Source of the DNA: Bifidobacterium sp. ESL0769
GTDB taxonomy: Bacteria; Actinomycetota; Actinomycetes; Actinomycetales; Bifidobacteriaceae
DNA: 64,000 nt
Direction: 5' to 3'
NCBI RefSeq assembly: GCF_029395495.1
Contig: NZ_CP113918.1
Location: forward strand, 1,612,001 to 1,676,000
Shown here: positions 35,996 through 46,998 of the stretch, in pieces
How positions within the stretch are numbered: position 1 is the stretch's first letter
Layout of the letters: the number at the start of each line of letters is the position of its first letter
Program-made: the position numbers and the translations under genes
The notes under the pieces: model-generated
Database searches by the model: none
What the model saw: the letters and a program-made list of their open reading frames with translations, nothing else
What the model was told of the DNA's origin: nothing

Positions 35996-36964
35996 TCAGC
36001 GGTGAATCTTTTCGCTTTGCAACTGGCTGAAGCCTTGCGGCTCCAGTTGGAAAGTCGTGTGGGGAATCGAGACCGAGAAATGATCGGTCAGGCACGTGTG
36101 CAGCTGATGGAGGATGTCAGCACCTTGAGCCATCGTAAGGCCCGGCTCCACGACAACATGTGCGGTCAGAATCGGCATGCCGGTCGCAACGGTTGAAGCG
36201 TGGACGTCGTGGACGTCAACAACGTGATCGACGCTTTTCATGTGCTTGCGCACTTCGTCCAGATCCAAACCTTCCGGGGTTTCCTCCAGCAAAACCTTTA
36301 CCGCATTTTTCATCAAAACGAACGCACGAGGGACAATAAGCAGCGCGATGACCGCACCGGCGACGGCATCGAAACCGTGCCAACCGGTGGTCATAATGAC
36401 GACGGCCGAAACGACGACGGTGAACGAGCCGAGCGCGTCATTCATGGTTTCCAGGAAGGCGGCGCGCATGTTCATGTTGTCTTTGTGCTGACCGGAAAGC
36501 ACGAGCACAGAAATCACGTTGAACACCAGGCCAAGAATGCCGAAACCAAGCAGCATGCCGACGCTCTGCACCTCGTCGCCGGAAACGCCGGCTAGGCGCA
36601 GGACCGCCTCGACCAGTGCGTAAATGCCGACGGCCATCAAGATCAGTGCGCCAAGCCCGGCAGTAATCGGCTCGAGACGGGCCCAGCCCCAGGTTCGTTC
36701 CTTATTCGGCCGGCGGCGCATCAACACGGCCGTAATCGTCGAAGCGGTGAGCACTGCGACATCGGTAAGCATGTGGGCGCAATCGACCAGAAGCGCCAGC
36801 GAGCCAGTGATGACGGCACCGATGACCTCAACGACGAAAATCGTCAGGGTCAGTCCAAGTGTCACTATGAGTCTGGTCTGGTGCCCCTTCGCCTTGCCCT
36901 GACTATCCGCGAGTTTCGCCCCTTTATCCGTCTGCTTGTCGGCCTCTTGCCCTCGCAAAGCCAT
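35996..36964 (-). CDS. Cation diffusion facilitator transporter
   Basis: A 322-residue membrane antiporter of divalent metals. Six membrane segments and a cytoplasmic C-terminal domain (MKSVDHVVDVHDVHASTVATG) fit the CDF family. The TM2 metal site DCAHMLTD is intact; at the TM5 position the usual HxxxD reads ExxxD (LETMNDALGS), which may change metal choice. I chose the ATG at 36964 because GGAGAGG lies upstream. It has no metal-sensor neighbour; a perfect 14-bp palindrome lies about 190 bases upstream. Confidence 0.88.
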   Translation of the reverse strand: MALRGQEADKQTDKGAKLADSQGKAKGHQTRLIVTLGLTLTIFVVEVIGAVITGSLALLVDCAHMLTDVAVLTASTITAVLMRRRPNKERTWGWARLEPITAGLGALILMAVGIYALVEAVLRLAGVSGDEVQSVGMLLGFGILGLVFNVISVLVLSGQHKDNMNMRAAFLETMNDALGSFTVVVSAVVIMTTGWHGFDAVAGAVIALLIVPRAFVLMKNAVKVLLEETPEGLDLDEVRKHMKSVDHVVDVHDVHASTVATGMPILTAHVVVEPGLTMAQGADILHQLHTCLTDHFSVSIPHTTFQLEPQGFSQLQSEKIHR

Positions 36965-37338
36965 ATACCCTCTCCTGCCGTAAACTGATCGTCCGCGACA
37001 AAGCACAGAACTTGATATTCCCCAGCTTCATCGATTGACGCAAACGCACTTTTCATATGTCGAACACGTCTCGTTACTGGTGACACTATACGCGTCAAAA
37101 CCTAAGCTTCAGTTGGGTTTTATGGCTCAGAGCCGAAGAACAAACAGGTCGCACAATATTGTGCATTTCGTATTGCTTTGACACTAAAACCGACAATCTT
37201 TTTCAATGTCAAACATCGAGCGACAATCGGCCAGAAGGCCGTCAACAATCAGTCGGAACCGACCGGCAAAACCATCGGCACAACGTCAACATCTCAATAT
37301 TGAAATCTTTAAAACCAGTTGTATACCAACGATTCTCG
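36965..37338. other. Intergenic region between AEC permease and CDF gene
   Basis: 374 bases. It contains the GCACAATATTGTGC palindrome and must hold the CDF promoter and the end of the AEC transcript. No gene, tRNA or other structured RNA is evident. Confidence 0.4.
37151..37164. promoter_or_regulatory. Perfect 14-bp palindrome
   Basis: GCACAATATTGTGC is fully self-complementary and lies in the AT-rich space upstream of the metal transporter gene. It looks like the site of a dimeric regulator, unknown which. Confidence 0.35.
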
Positions 37339-38274
37339 TTATTGCAACAACAGCATCGCACAGCTCAACGTAATGAACGAAAGTACCGTGCTCAAGAACT
37401 GAGTCGAAGCCATTTCCGACTCGTGGATGCCATAATCGATGGCAAGATTCGTAGGCAGCGTGGCGGTGGGAATGGCCATGGTAATCACGACGATACGCGT
37501 CAGCTCGCTCGGCATACCGGTGGCGACCATCAGCACCCAAATAATAGCTGGATAGACGATGTTCTTCAAGCCGACGGTCAGCCAGACGTGAGGGTTGAAG
37601 GAAATCTTACGGGTCACCAGCACAATGCCGGTGGCGAACATGGCCACGCCACCCGCCGTCTTGCCGAGCACCGTGAAGGTCGGCTCGAGAACGCTGGGCA
37701 TCGAGAAGCCACAGATCGAAAGGATAAAGCCGAGGAACGCCGCCAGCACCAGCGGCTTGGTGAGCCCTTTCACCAGGCGCTTGCCCACGGAAATCTTGGG
37801 TCCACCCTCTTTGTTGACGTCCGCGGCGAGCGCCTCGAAAACGAATGGGACCAGAATCACGTTGATAATCAGGCTGGCGATGCCGATGTCGATGGCACTG
37901 ATGGTCTCGTCGAAGAAGAGCGGAAGCACTGCAGAACCGATGAACGGAATGGATGGATCGGCCACCGAAAGCGCGCGCAGGGAGGAAAGCCCGCTCTGGT
38001 TTTTGACGATCTTCCAATAGATGAAATAAAGCAGAAAATAGGAGACGAGCATGGCGCCGAGCATCCACAATGCCAACGGAATATCCTTGACGATCAACTT
38101 GCGTTTGGTGGCCCAGATACCACCGAAAACGTGCATCGGCAGCGCATAGTTCATCACGAATTTGATGAGACGGCTGCTGTCGGTGCTATCGAAATCGCCG
38201 CGTTTGGCGGCAAAAGCGCCGAGCAGCATGGTGACCAGTATCGGCAATAACGCAAATATGACAGTCTTCAGCAT
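37339..38274 (-). CDS. AEC-family transporter (auxin efflux carrier type permease)
   Basis: A 311-residue polytopic membrane protein with about ten hydrophobic segments, split by a polar centre (AADVNKEGGPKISVGKRL). LLPILVTMLLGAFAAKRG at the N-terminus and GGVAMFATGIVL in the second half are typical of the family. Members in lactic bacteria carry malate or other organic anions. ldh lies upstream in the same direction, 374 bases away, so a lactate or malate role is possible but not shown. Confidence 0.88.
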   Translation of the reverse strand: MLKTVIFALLPILVTMLLGAFAAKRGDFDSTDSSRLIKFVMNYALPMHVFGGIWATKRKLIVKDIPLALWMLGAMLVSYFLLYFIYWKIVKNQSGLSSLRALSVADPSIPFIGSAVLPLFFDETISAIDIGIASLIINVILVPFVFEALAADVNKEGGPKISVGKRLVKGLTKPLVLAAFLGFILSICGFSMPSVLEPTFTVLGKTAGGVAMFATGIVLVTRKISFNPHVWLTVGLKNIVYPAIIWVLMVATGMPSELTRIVVITMAIPTATLPTNLAIDYGIHESEMASTQFLSTVLSFITLSCAMLLLQ

Positions 38275-38648
38275 AAATTATTTCTCCATCTCGCCCACGC
38301 TCTCCCCTTTTTTGAGCGTCCATGCGAGCATCGTTAATCGCGACATTTCAGGCAGACGTTCTTTGCGTGAGTTATGGATACTATACACAACACATATTTT
38401 CCGGGCGTTTCACATCTCAATGAACGGACAACGGCCTTTGGGGTTTCGACCATTCGAAACGACGTATGCCGCTTCTAACTCGATAAAAGCAGAAGCGGCA
38501 TACGCAATGAATATAGCCATATAGCAGCGGGTTGTCATTCCTTGCCAATCGATAACGACGGATTCAACTGTCAAAATCCGTAATTATCCGACTGAAATGA
38601 CGAACGTCGAAAACGTCAGGTCCGAAAACAGCCACACTACAAAAGCAA
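38275..38648. other. Intergenic region between ldh and AEC permease
   Basis: 374 bases. It holds the ldh terminator hairpin near 38463-38504 and should hold the AEC promoter. Nothing else is apparent. Confidence 0.4.
38463..38504 (-). terminator. Hairpin after ldh
   Basis: Perfect 14-base stem CGTATGCCGCTTCT / AGAAGCGGCATACG with a 14-base loop and no strong T tract, about 145 bases after the ldh stop. Confidence 0.6.
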
Positions 38649-40056
<1,408 letters not shown>

Positions 40057-41550
40057 TCAATCAATTGCCTGATCCATCAACTGCGCGGCCAGACGCGAAT
40101 CGACATCGGCCTGTAACGCGACCCCGTCAGCCCGGTAATTCTCCTTTTCCACCTTGCCGTATTCTCGGACGCGGGAAAGCAAGGAACCGGCCTCGTCGGT
40201 ATACGGCAGCAGCGCTTCAACATGGACTTGCGGGACAGGCAAGGACTTTTCGACTGTTGCCCGCAGGTCGTCCAGCCCGCTTTCGTCGGCAGCTGAAACA
40301 ATCAGCGCGTCCGGTCGGATGTTGTGCAGACGGTCGAGCGTGCCCTGGTCGACCTGATCGGCCTTGTTGAAGGCGAGGATACGCGGGATATCGGAGACGC
40401 CGTCAATGCCGGCGAGCACGTCGTTGACCGCCTCTATCTGGGCGAACGGATCGGTGGTGGAAGCATCAACGACATGAAGGATGACGTCGGCCTCACCGAT
40501 TTCCTCAAGCGTAGACTTAAATGCTTCGACCAGCTGAGTGGGCAGACGGCGCACGAAACCGACCGTATCGACGTAGGCATAGAGACGTCCATCGGCGGCT
40601 TTGGCGCGACGAACCGCGGTATCAAGAGTGGCAAACAGCGCATTGCCAACCAGCTCGCCAGAATTGGTCAGGCGGTTGACCAGCGAGGATTTGCCGGCGT
40701 TGGTATAGCCGACCACGGCCACCGTGGGCAAGCCATAACGATGGCGTGAACCGCGCTTGACAGCACGTGCCGGAGCCATCGCGCGAATCTGTTTTTTGAG
40801 CCGTGCGATGCGGGTGCGGATGACGCGACGGTCCATTTCGATCTGCGTCTCGCCGGGGCCACGGGAGCCGATGCCGCCGTTGACGCCTGCGGCCTGGCCG
40901 CCGGCCTGACGGGACAGCGAACCGCCCCAACCACGAAGACGCGGGAGCATGTATTCCAGCTGCGCCAGCTCCACCTGCGCTTTGCCTTCGCGACTGGTGG
41001 CATGCTGGGCGAAGATGTCGAGGATGACGGCGGTGCGATCGACCACTTTGACCTTGGTGGCGTCCTCGAGTGCACGACGCTGGCTCGGCGCCAAATCGCC
41101 ATCGACGATGATGGTATCGGCCTCGCATTGGGCGACTATTCCGGCGATCTCCTTGGCCTTGCCGCGACCGACGTAAGTAGCGGCATCAGGCTTCAGACGA
41201 TGCTGCAAAACGCCGTCGCAGACCACGGCACCAGCGGTGTGTGCCAGAGCCGCCAGCTCACGAAGTGATTCCTCGGCCTGCTCGATGGTGGTGTCGACGT
41301 TCGACCACACCCCCACCAACACGACCCGTTCGAGGCGTACCTTGCGGTATTCGACATCCGTCTCGTCCTGCATCTCGCCCAGACCCGTGACGTGCTTAAG
41401 CTCGTTGCGCGACTCGCGCTCGCTCCACTCCTCGGCTCCCGGAGCGCGTCCATCGCTGCTCTCCTGCAGGATGTCAGACTTGCGCCCCAACACTTCGTCA
41501 CGTTCGTCAAGCCCGTCCTGAACGTCTTTACGTCCGTCGTTTGCTGCCAA
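40057..41550 (-). CDS. hflX: Ribosome-associated GTPase HflX
   Basis: GTPase that splits stalled or idle 70S ribosomes. The N-terminal nucleotide-binding domain shows YVGRGKAKEIA, the linker GSRGPGETQIE, and the G domain has VGYTNAGKSSL (G1), VDTVGFVRRLP (G3) and FNKADQ (G4). A TTG at 41550 with AAAGG 8 bases upstream is the preferred start (497 residues); an ATG at 41595 in the same frame has no ribosome site. An N-terminal extension of about 60 residues, rich in Asp and Glu, precedes the conserved part. Confidence 0.93.
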   Translation of the reverse strand: MAANDGRKDVQDGLDERDEVLGRKSDILQESSDGRAPGAEEWSERESRNELKHVTGLGEMQDETDVEYRKVRLERVVLVGVWSNVDTTIEQAEESLRELAALAHTAGAVVCDGVLQHRLKPDAATYVGRGKAKEIAGIVAQCEADTIIVDGDLAPSQRRALEDATKVKVVDRTAVILDIFAQHATSREGKAQVELAQLEYMLPRLRGWGGSLSRQAGGQAAGVNGGIGSRGPGETQIEMDRRVIRTRIARLKKQIRAMAPARAVKRGSRHRYGLPTVAVVGYTNAGKSSLVNRLTNSGELVGNALFATLDTAVRRAKAADGRLYAYVDTVGFVRRLPTQLVEAFKSTLEEIGEADVILHVVDASTTDPFAQIEAVNDVLAGIDGVSDIPRILAFNKADQVDQGTLDRLHNIRPDALIVSAADESGLDDLRATVEKSLPVPQVHVEALLPYTDEAGSLLSRVREYGKVEKENYRADGVALQADVDSRLAAQLMDQAID

Positions 41551-41699
41551 TAAATCAACCTTTCGTCGGTCAACAGTCTTTCCAGAACCAAGCATATTCG
41601 GTGAGGTGAACTCGTTTCACTGTTCCGGTATGCCACTAATATTGGAAACCTATTATTGCGGCAAAACCAGAGACTAAAAATCAAAATATACGGGGAAAA

Positions 41700-42380
41700 A
41701 TGAGCGAAATAGCAGGAAAACAACAAGATAAAGCGAGCACAGAACACCAACAGCACGCGGAACAATATTTTTCGGCGGAACCGTCTTCGCGCGACGTGCG
41801 GCGGAATTTGCACGTTTCGCTGCGCGGGCATGATGTAGACGTTGAGGTTTCCAACGGGGTATTTTCGGGGCATCGGCTCGATTTGGGTACTTCCGTGTTG
41901 CTGCGTCATGCGCCGGAGGCACCGGAAAATGGCACTTTTCTCGACATCGGCTGCGGCTGGGGGCCTATCGCGTTGGCGCTTGGAATGGAGTCGCCGGAGG
42001 CCGATATCTGGGCACTTGACGTCAATGAACGCGCGCTGGAACTGACGAAAGCCAACGCGGAAAAACTTGGGCTTGGCAAACCTATTCATGCGGTTAAGGC
42101 AGACGATATACCGCCAGATTTGACCTTTGACCTCATTTGGTCGAACCCGCCGATTCGCGTGGGCAAGGACGAGTTGCATGCGTTGCTTATGACTTGGCTT
42201 CCTCGGCTTAGTACAAACGGATACGCCTATTTGGTCGTGCAGAAAAATCTTGGCAGCGATTCACTGATTAAATGGTTATCGGCAGAGCTCGGCGACGATT
42301 TCTCCGTTACAAAATATGCCAGTTCCAAAGGTTACCGCGTTATTGAAGTACACCGTTTAAACGGTGAAACTGCAGAGTAG
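41700..42380 (+). CDS. RsmC-like class I SAM-dependent methyltransferase
   Basis: A 226-residue methyltransferase. SAM motif FLDIGCGWGPIAL, the acidic WALDVNERALEL and the catalytic-loop motif SNPPIR (NPP[FWI]) put it in the RsmC/MTS family that methylates guanine in rRNA. Bacterial RsmC has a duplicated N-terminal domain that is missing here, as in most actinobacterial forms, so the exact target is open. GGGGAAAA precedes the ATG; it is divergent from hflX. Confidence 0.88.
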   Translation: MSEIAGKQQDKASTEHQQHAEQYFSAEPSSRDVRRNLHVSLRGHDVDVEVSNGVFSGHRLDLGTSVLLRHAPEAPENGTFLDIGCGWGPIALALGMESPEADIWALDVNERALELTKANAEKLGLGKPIHAVKADDIPPDLTFDLIWSNPPIRVGKDELHALLMTWLPRLSTNGYAYLVVQKNLGSDSLIKWLSAELGDDFSVTKYASSKGYRVIEVHRLNGETAE

Positions 42381-42466
42381 GAACGGAAAAGAGCCAAAAG
42401 CATAGAAACCATACCCGATAGCTGCGGTCGAGACAGAGTCAAACGTAAACACACAAGGATTTACGT

Positions 42467-42586
42467 ATGACATTCGATACAGTTTTGGATCTCTCAGCAG
42501 CAGATAATTTACCGCATGGTTATCGAAAGATACCGGGTAATTCTCCCCTGTTCCCCGGTATGTGCGTACTATTAGAGAGCTTATGA
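42467..42586 (+). CDS. Possible 39-residue leader peptide before hrpA
   Basis: An ATG with AGGA 9 bases upstream opens 39 codons whose stop overlaps the hrpA ATG (ATGA). The product is unknown (begins MTFDTVLDLSAADNLPHG). The overlap suggests coupled translation, so it may modulate hrpA expression. Supported only by the signals. Confidence 0.35.
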   Translation: MTFDTVLDLSAADNLPHGYRKIPGNSPLFPGMCVLLESL

Positions 42587-45500
42587 AATACCATTATCCA
42601 ACAGATTTGCCAGTCAGTGCCGCGCGCGACGAGATTCAGCGCGCCGTGCGGGATTCGCAGGTCGTCATCGTCTCCGGGCAGACAGGTTCGGGCAAGACCA
42701 CCCAGATTCCGAAAATGCTGCTCGAAATGGGACGCGGCACACATGGCCATCAGATCGTGCACACTCAGCCACGCCGTCTGGCCGCACGCACCGTGGCCGA
42801 ACGCATCTGCGACGAAATGGGAGTGAAACTCGGCGAGGAAATCGGCTATCAGGTCCGCTTCACCGACGAAAGCTCGCCAAAAACCCGTCTGCGCATTGTC
42901 ACCGATGGTATCCTCCTCGCCCAGATTCAGCACGACCCGAGCCTTTCACGCTACGACACCATCATCATCGACGAGGCGCATGAGCGCAGCCTCAACATCG
43001 ATTTTCTGCTCGGTTACTTGACAGCATTGCTTCCGAAGCGCCGTGATCTGAAGCTCATCATCACCTCGGCCACCATCGACTCAGTGAAGTTCAAGGAGCA
43101 TTTCGAGGACGCGCTGCATACGAAGGTTCCCGTCATCGAAGTCTCCGGGCGCACGTACCCGGTGCAGATTGTCTACGAGCCGCTGGGCGGTATGCCCGCG
43201 TTGATGCGACACGTACCGGGGTTTGCCGACGGCTCGCTGCCGGATGAAAACGGTGAGATTCCGGGAGTCGACACCGGCAACGGTTCCGGAGGCAACACCG
43301 GCAGTGAAGACATGCCCCGCGCCGTGGCACGTGCCTGCGCCGAACTGGTCATCCACTCCTCGCACGACCGCGGGCCGCGTGATATTCTGGTCTTTGCCTC
43401 CGGCGAGCGCGACATTCATGAGTATGAGGATGCCGTCCGCCATCATTTCGGTCCACGTACAGCCGATATGCGTCGGCCGGACGCGCTGGAAATCGTACCG
43501 CTTTATGCCCGTCTCTCCTCCAAAGAGCAGCATCGCGTCTTCGAACGCCATTCCCACCAGCGCATCGTCATTGCGACCAACGTGGCCGAGACGTCGCTGA
43601 CTGTGCCCGGTATCCGTTACGTGGTCGACCCCGGCGAGGCACGAATCTCGCGCTATTCCAAGTCCGCCAAAGTGCAACGCCTGCCGATCGAGGCTATCAG
43701 CCAAGCCAGCGCCGACCAGCGCAGCGGCCGTTGCGGGCGTATCGCCGACGGCATTGCCATCCGCCTCTATTCCAAGGACGATTACGAATCCCGTCCACGC
43801 TTCACCGAACCGGAGATTCTGCGAACTTCACTCGGTGCTGTTGTATTACACATGCTTTCAGTGGGAGTGGCCCGCACAGCCAACGATGTGACTCACTTCG
43901 GCTTCATCGACCCGCCCGACACCCGTTCCGTCTCCGACGGCTTCAACGAACTGACCGAGCTCAAGGCCATCGCACGCAAGCACGGCGAGGTGCGCCTGAC
44001 CCACACCGGCCGTCAGCTTTCGCGCATCCCGATTGACATCCGCCTTGGCCGTATGATTCTCGAAGCCGCGCAAAAAGCCACGCCTAACACACTGGCGGCG
44101 GTACTGGTCATTGTCGCCTTCCTCAGCCTGCAAGATCCGCGCGAACGGCCCGACGAAATCCGCGCTGAAGCCGACCGCGTGCATAACCGTTACGCCGACG
44201 AGACCAGCGATTTCCTGACGGCGCTCAACATGTGGGACCATATTTTCGGCCCTGACGAAGGCAATGATGGCAATCATACCGGCAATGCCAAGCTACGCAA
44301 GATCTGCAAGTCCGAATACTTCAGTTTCATACGCCTGCGGCAATGGCGAGACCTCGTCACCCAGCTGCGACAGATGTGCCGGCAGATGCATTTCAAGGTG
44401 GGTAAGCCCGCACCGATCTCGCGTCCCGCCCCAGAAATTCTCATGCTGCCGGTCAACCAGCAGGCGGCTCATGCGCTGTGCTGCTCGTGGGATGCGCAGG
44501 GCATCCACTCCTCCATGCTCGCCGGCCTGCTTTCGATGATGGGCATGCAGGTGGTACGCGAGCCCAAGGCTTCGGACTTCTCAGGGCTCAAGGGGGCTGC
44601 CAAGGCACGCGCGATAAAACGTGCAGCCAAGCAGTCGAAGAACGAGTATCAGGGGGCGCGCGGAACCCGTTTCGCGCTCTTCCCCGCCTCCTCGGTGGCC
44701 AAATCGACCCCACCGTGGGTGATGTCGACCGACCTGACCGAAACCTCCCGCCTCTGGGCTCGTTATTCCGCCGCCATCGACCCGGCCTGGGCCGAACCGC
44801 TGGCCGGGAGTCTCACCCGCGTCACCTACGCCGAGCCGCATTGGTCGGGTTCGCGCGGCAGTGCCATCGCCAGTTCGAAGGTGCTGCTCTACGGTCTGCC
44901 GATCGTGCAGGACCGACCGGTACAATGGGGTCGTATCAACCCTCCCGAAGCCCGCGATTTTTTGATTCGACAGGGTCTGGTCGAAGGCGATATCCAGCAG
45001 CGCTTCTCCTACGATGATTTCGTCGAGGCCAACCGCGACATTCTGCAGGATGCGGTGGATGACACCAACCGCACCCGCCAGATATCCGATTCAGTGAGCG
45101 ACGAGGATCTTTTCGACTTCTACAATGCTGTCATTCCTCAAGACGTGACCAGCGTGGCCGACCTCGGCAAGTGGGTCAAGTCCATTCATGGCATACAGCC
45201 GCATCTGCTTGACTTCGACCCGGACAAGGTCGAACGCCTGCAATCGCACGAATCCGTGGACCTGCGTGACTACCCCGACCAGTGGCATACGCTCGGAACC
45301 GACGGCACCCCCATCGATTTGCACCTGAGCTATATCTACAACCCCAGTGATCCAGGCGACGGCGTGACCGTGCATGTCCCCATCAAGGCCTTGTCCCGCC
45401 TGACACCTGAGCAGTTCACATGGAATGTGCCAGGACTTCTGGACGAGCTCATTCTGGGCTATATCAAGTCGCTGCCGAAGTCGCTGCGCGTACAGTTTGT

Positions 45501-46914
45501 GCCGGCTCCCGACACGGCCCGCACGATTCGTGCCGCCATCGACGAACGCTACTCCAACCTGCCCGGCTCGGGTTCCGAAGGCAAGCCGAACCTGCCCCCA
45601 GTCGACGAGGCGACCGGCACCACCCGCTGGCCCGATTTCGCGCACGCCTTCACCTATGCCGCTATCACCAGTGTCAACGCCACCATCCACCCCGAGGACT
45701 TCAACAGCGACCAGCTCGGCAAACTCTCACCATATCTACGTGTCACGTTCAGCGTCGAGGAACCATTGCCACCGGCGCCTGGCAAGGGCCGTCATGGCAA
45801 CAAACGTAACGGCAAAGGTAACAGCAACCACGTTGAGGCCGCCAATACCAACAACGCAACGAAACCCTACAATAAGTACGCAAACGGTTCCGGCTCGAAT
45901 CAGGCCAAGGATAACGCCAACTCCAACGCACAATCGGGGCAGGATAATCGAAACAGTTCCGGTAACACCAATCCGACCATCATCGACGACGCGACCTTCC
46001 GGGCCCAGCGGCACGGCAAGGCACAACGTTATCGGGTGCTCGGCACGGGCAAATCGCTTGTCGAACTTCAACGCAAGTTTGCCCGCCAAGCGCAGGCCAG
46101 CGCCCGCAAAACCGTAGAACGTCAGGCCAGCAAGGCCAAGTCGCAGGGCAAGGTGGTCGCTCAGGCGAACCTTCTGAACAAAGCCGGCGCCACCACGGTC
46201 TCCCGTGCTGAGATGCTCTGGCAAGCCGCCTACGAGAAACTGAAACTACCCGAAGACCGCATCTCCTCGCGTTGGCTCGGCAGCGAGGCACTGATGCTCG
46301 CTAGCGCACCATACAAATCCACGAAGCTCTTGGTCGACGACCTCGAGCTGGCGGCGGTCAAGCGTCTGCTCCCCCATATCGACAAGCTCGCTGACGACAC
46401 CGCGTTGGCAGAAGCCGTAAGCGGGGTATCCGAAACTTTCGAAGACACGGTCTATGCAGTGGCACACGACGTCATCGCCATCCTCAAGCGCTACGCCGCC
46501 GTCGACTCGGCGGTGGGTGGCAAGGCGGACCTAACGATGCTGGCCGTGCTGCAATCGGTGCGCGAGCACATCGCCACGCTCGTCTACCCGGGCTTTATCG
46601 GCAAGACCCCGCCGCAAGCGCTGCCCAACATCGAACGTTACCTGCACGCCGACCTGATGCGCCTGGAAAAGGCCAAAGCCGACAAGAACCGTGACGTCCG
46701 CTGGGCCTGGGAGGCCGACGAAGCCAAAGACCTGGTCACGCGAGCCCAAGAAAAGCTCAAAGCCGAACCCGCCGGCCCTCGCCGCGAAGCCTTCGGCAAG
46801 CAGGTTCAGCAGGCCCGCTGGATGCTCGAAGAGTTCTACGTCTCGTTGTGGGCGCAGGAGCTGGGCACGAAGTTCCCCGCCAGTCTCAAGCGCATCCACA
46901 AACTGCTGGGGTGA
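42583..46914 (+). CDS. hrpA: ATP-dependent RNA helicase HrpA
   Basis: A very large DEAH-box helicase, 1443 residues from the ATG at 42583. Domains in order: RecA1 with SGQTGSGKTTQIPK, DEAH in IIDEAHERS and the SAT motif; RecA2 with the NVAETSLTVPGIRYV block and QRSGRCGR; the winged helix and ratchet (HA2); OB-fold DUF1605; and the long HrpA C-terminal domain DUF3418. A low-complexity insert near residues 1070-1140, rich in Asn, Gly, Ser and Lys, interrupts the C-terminal part. HrpA rescues stalled or collided ribosomes on mRNA. Upstream is a 39-residue ORF overlapping the start. Confidence 0.93.
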   Translation: MKYHYPTDLPVSAARDEIQRAVRDSQVVIVSGQTGSGKTTQIPKMLLEMGRGTHGHQIVHTQPRRLAARTVAERICDEMGVKLGEEIGYQVRFTDESSPKTRLRIVTDGILLAQIQHDPSLSRYDTIIIDEAHERSLNIDFLLGYLTALLPKRRDLKLIITSATIDSVKFKEHFEDALHTKVPVIEVSGRTYPVQIVYEPLGGMPALMRHVPGFADGSLPDENGEIPGVDTGNGSGGNTGSEDMPRAVARACAELVIHSSHDRGPRDILVFASGERDIHEYEDAVRHHFGPRTADMRRPDALEIVPLYARLSSKEQHRVFERHSHQRIVIATNVAETSLTVPGIRYVVDPGEARISRYSKSAKVQRLPIEAISQASADQRSGRCGRIADGIAIRLYSKDDYESRPRFTEPEILRTSLGAVVLHMLSVGVARTANDVTHFGFIDPPDTRSVSDGFNELTELKAIARKHGEVRLTHTGRQLSRIPIDIRLGRMILEAAQKATPNTLAAVLVIVAFLSLQDPRERPDEIRAEADRVHNRYADETSDFLTALNMWDHIFGPDEGNDGNHTGNAKLRKICKSEYFSFIRLRQWRDLVTQLRQMCRQMHFKVGKPAPISRPAPEILMLPVNQQAAHALCCSWDAQGIHSSMLAGLLSMMGMQVVREPKASDFSGLKGAAKARAIKRAAKQSKNEYQGARGTRFALFPASSVAKSTPPWVMSTDLTETSRLWARYSAAIDPAWAEPLAGSLTRVTYAEPHWSGSRGSAIASSKVLLYGLPIVQDRPVQWGRINPPEARDFLIRQGLVEGDIQQRFSYDDFVEANRDILQDAVDDTNRTRQISDSVSDEDLFDFYNAVIPQDVTSVADLGKWVKSIHGIQPHLLDFDPDKVERLQSHESVDLRDYPDQWHTLGTDGTPIDLHLSYIYNPSDPGDGVTVHVPIKALSRLTPEQFTWNVPGLLDELILGYIKSLPKSLRVQFVPAPDTARTIRAAIDERYSNLPGSGSEGKPNLPPVDEATGTTRWPDFAHAFTYAAITSVNATIHPEDFNSDQLGKLSPYLRVTFSVEEPLPPAPGKGRHGNKRNGKGNSNHVEAANTNNATKPYNKYANGSGSNQAKDNANSNAQSGQDNRNSSGNTNPTIIDDATFRAQRHGKAQRYRVLGTGKSLVELQRKFARQAQASARKTVERQASKAKSQGKVVAQANLLNKAGATTVSRAEMLWQAAYEKLKLPEDRISSRWLGSEALMLASAPYKSTKLLVDDLELAAVKRLLPHIDKLADDTALAEAVSGVSETFEDTVYAVAHDVIAILKRYAAVDSAVGGKADLTMLAVLQSVREHIATLVYPGFIGKTPPQALPNIERYLHADLMRLEKAKADKNRDVRWAWEADEAKDLVTRAQEKLKAEPAGPRREAFGKQVQQARWMLEEFYVSLWAQELGTKFPASLKRIHKLLG

Positions 46915-46998
46915 CTTTGGCATAATCGTGCCGGCAACTTCGGCAACCTTGACTTTTCTATAGGGAAACTCTCAGGGGCGAACGATAATATTGATATT

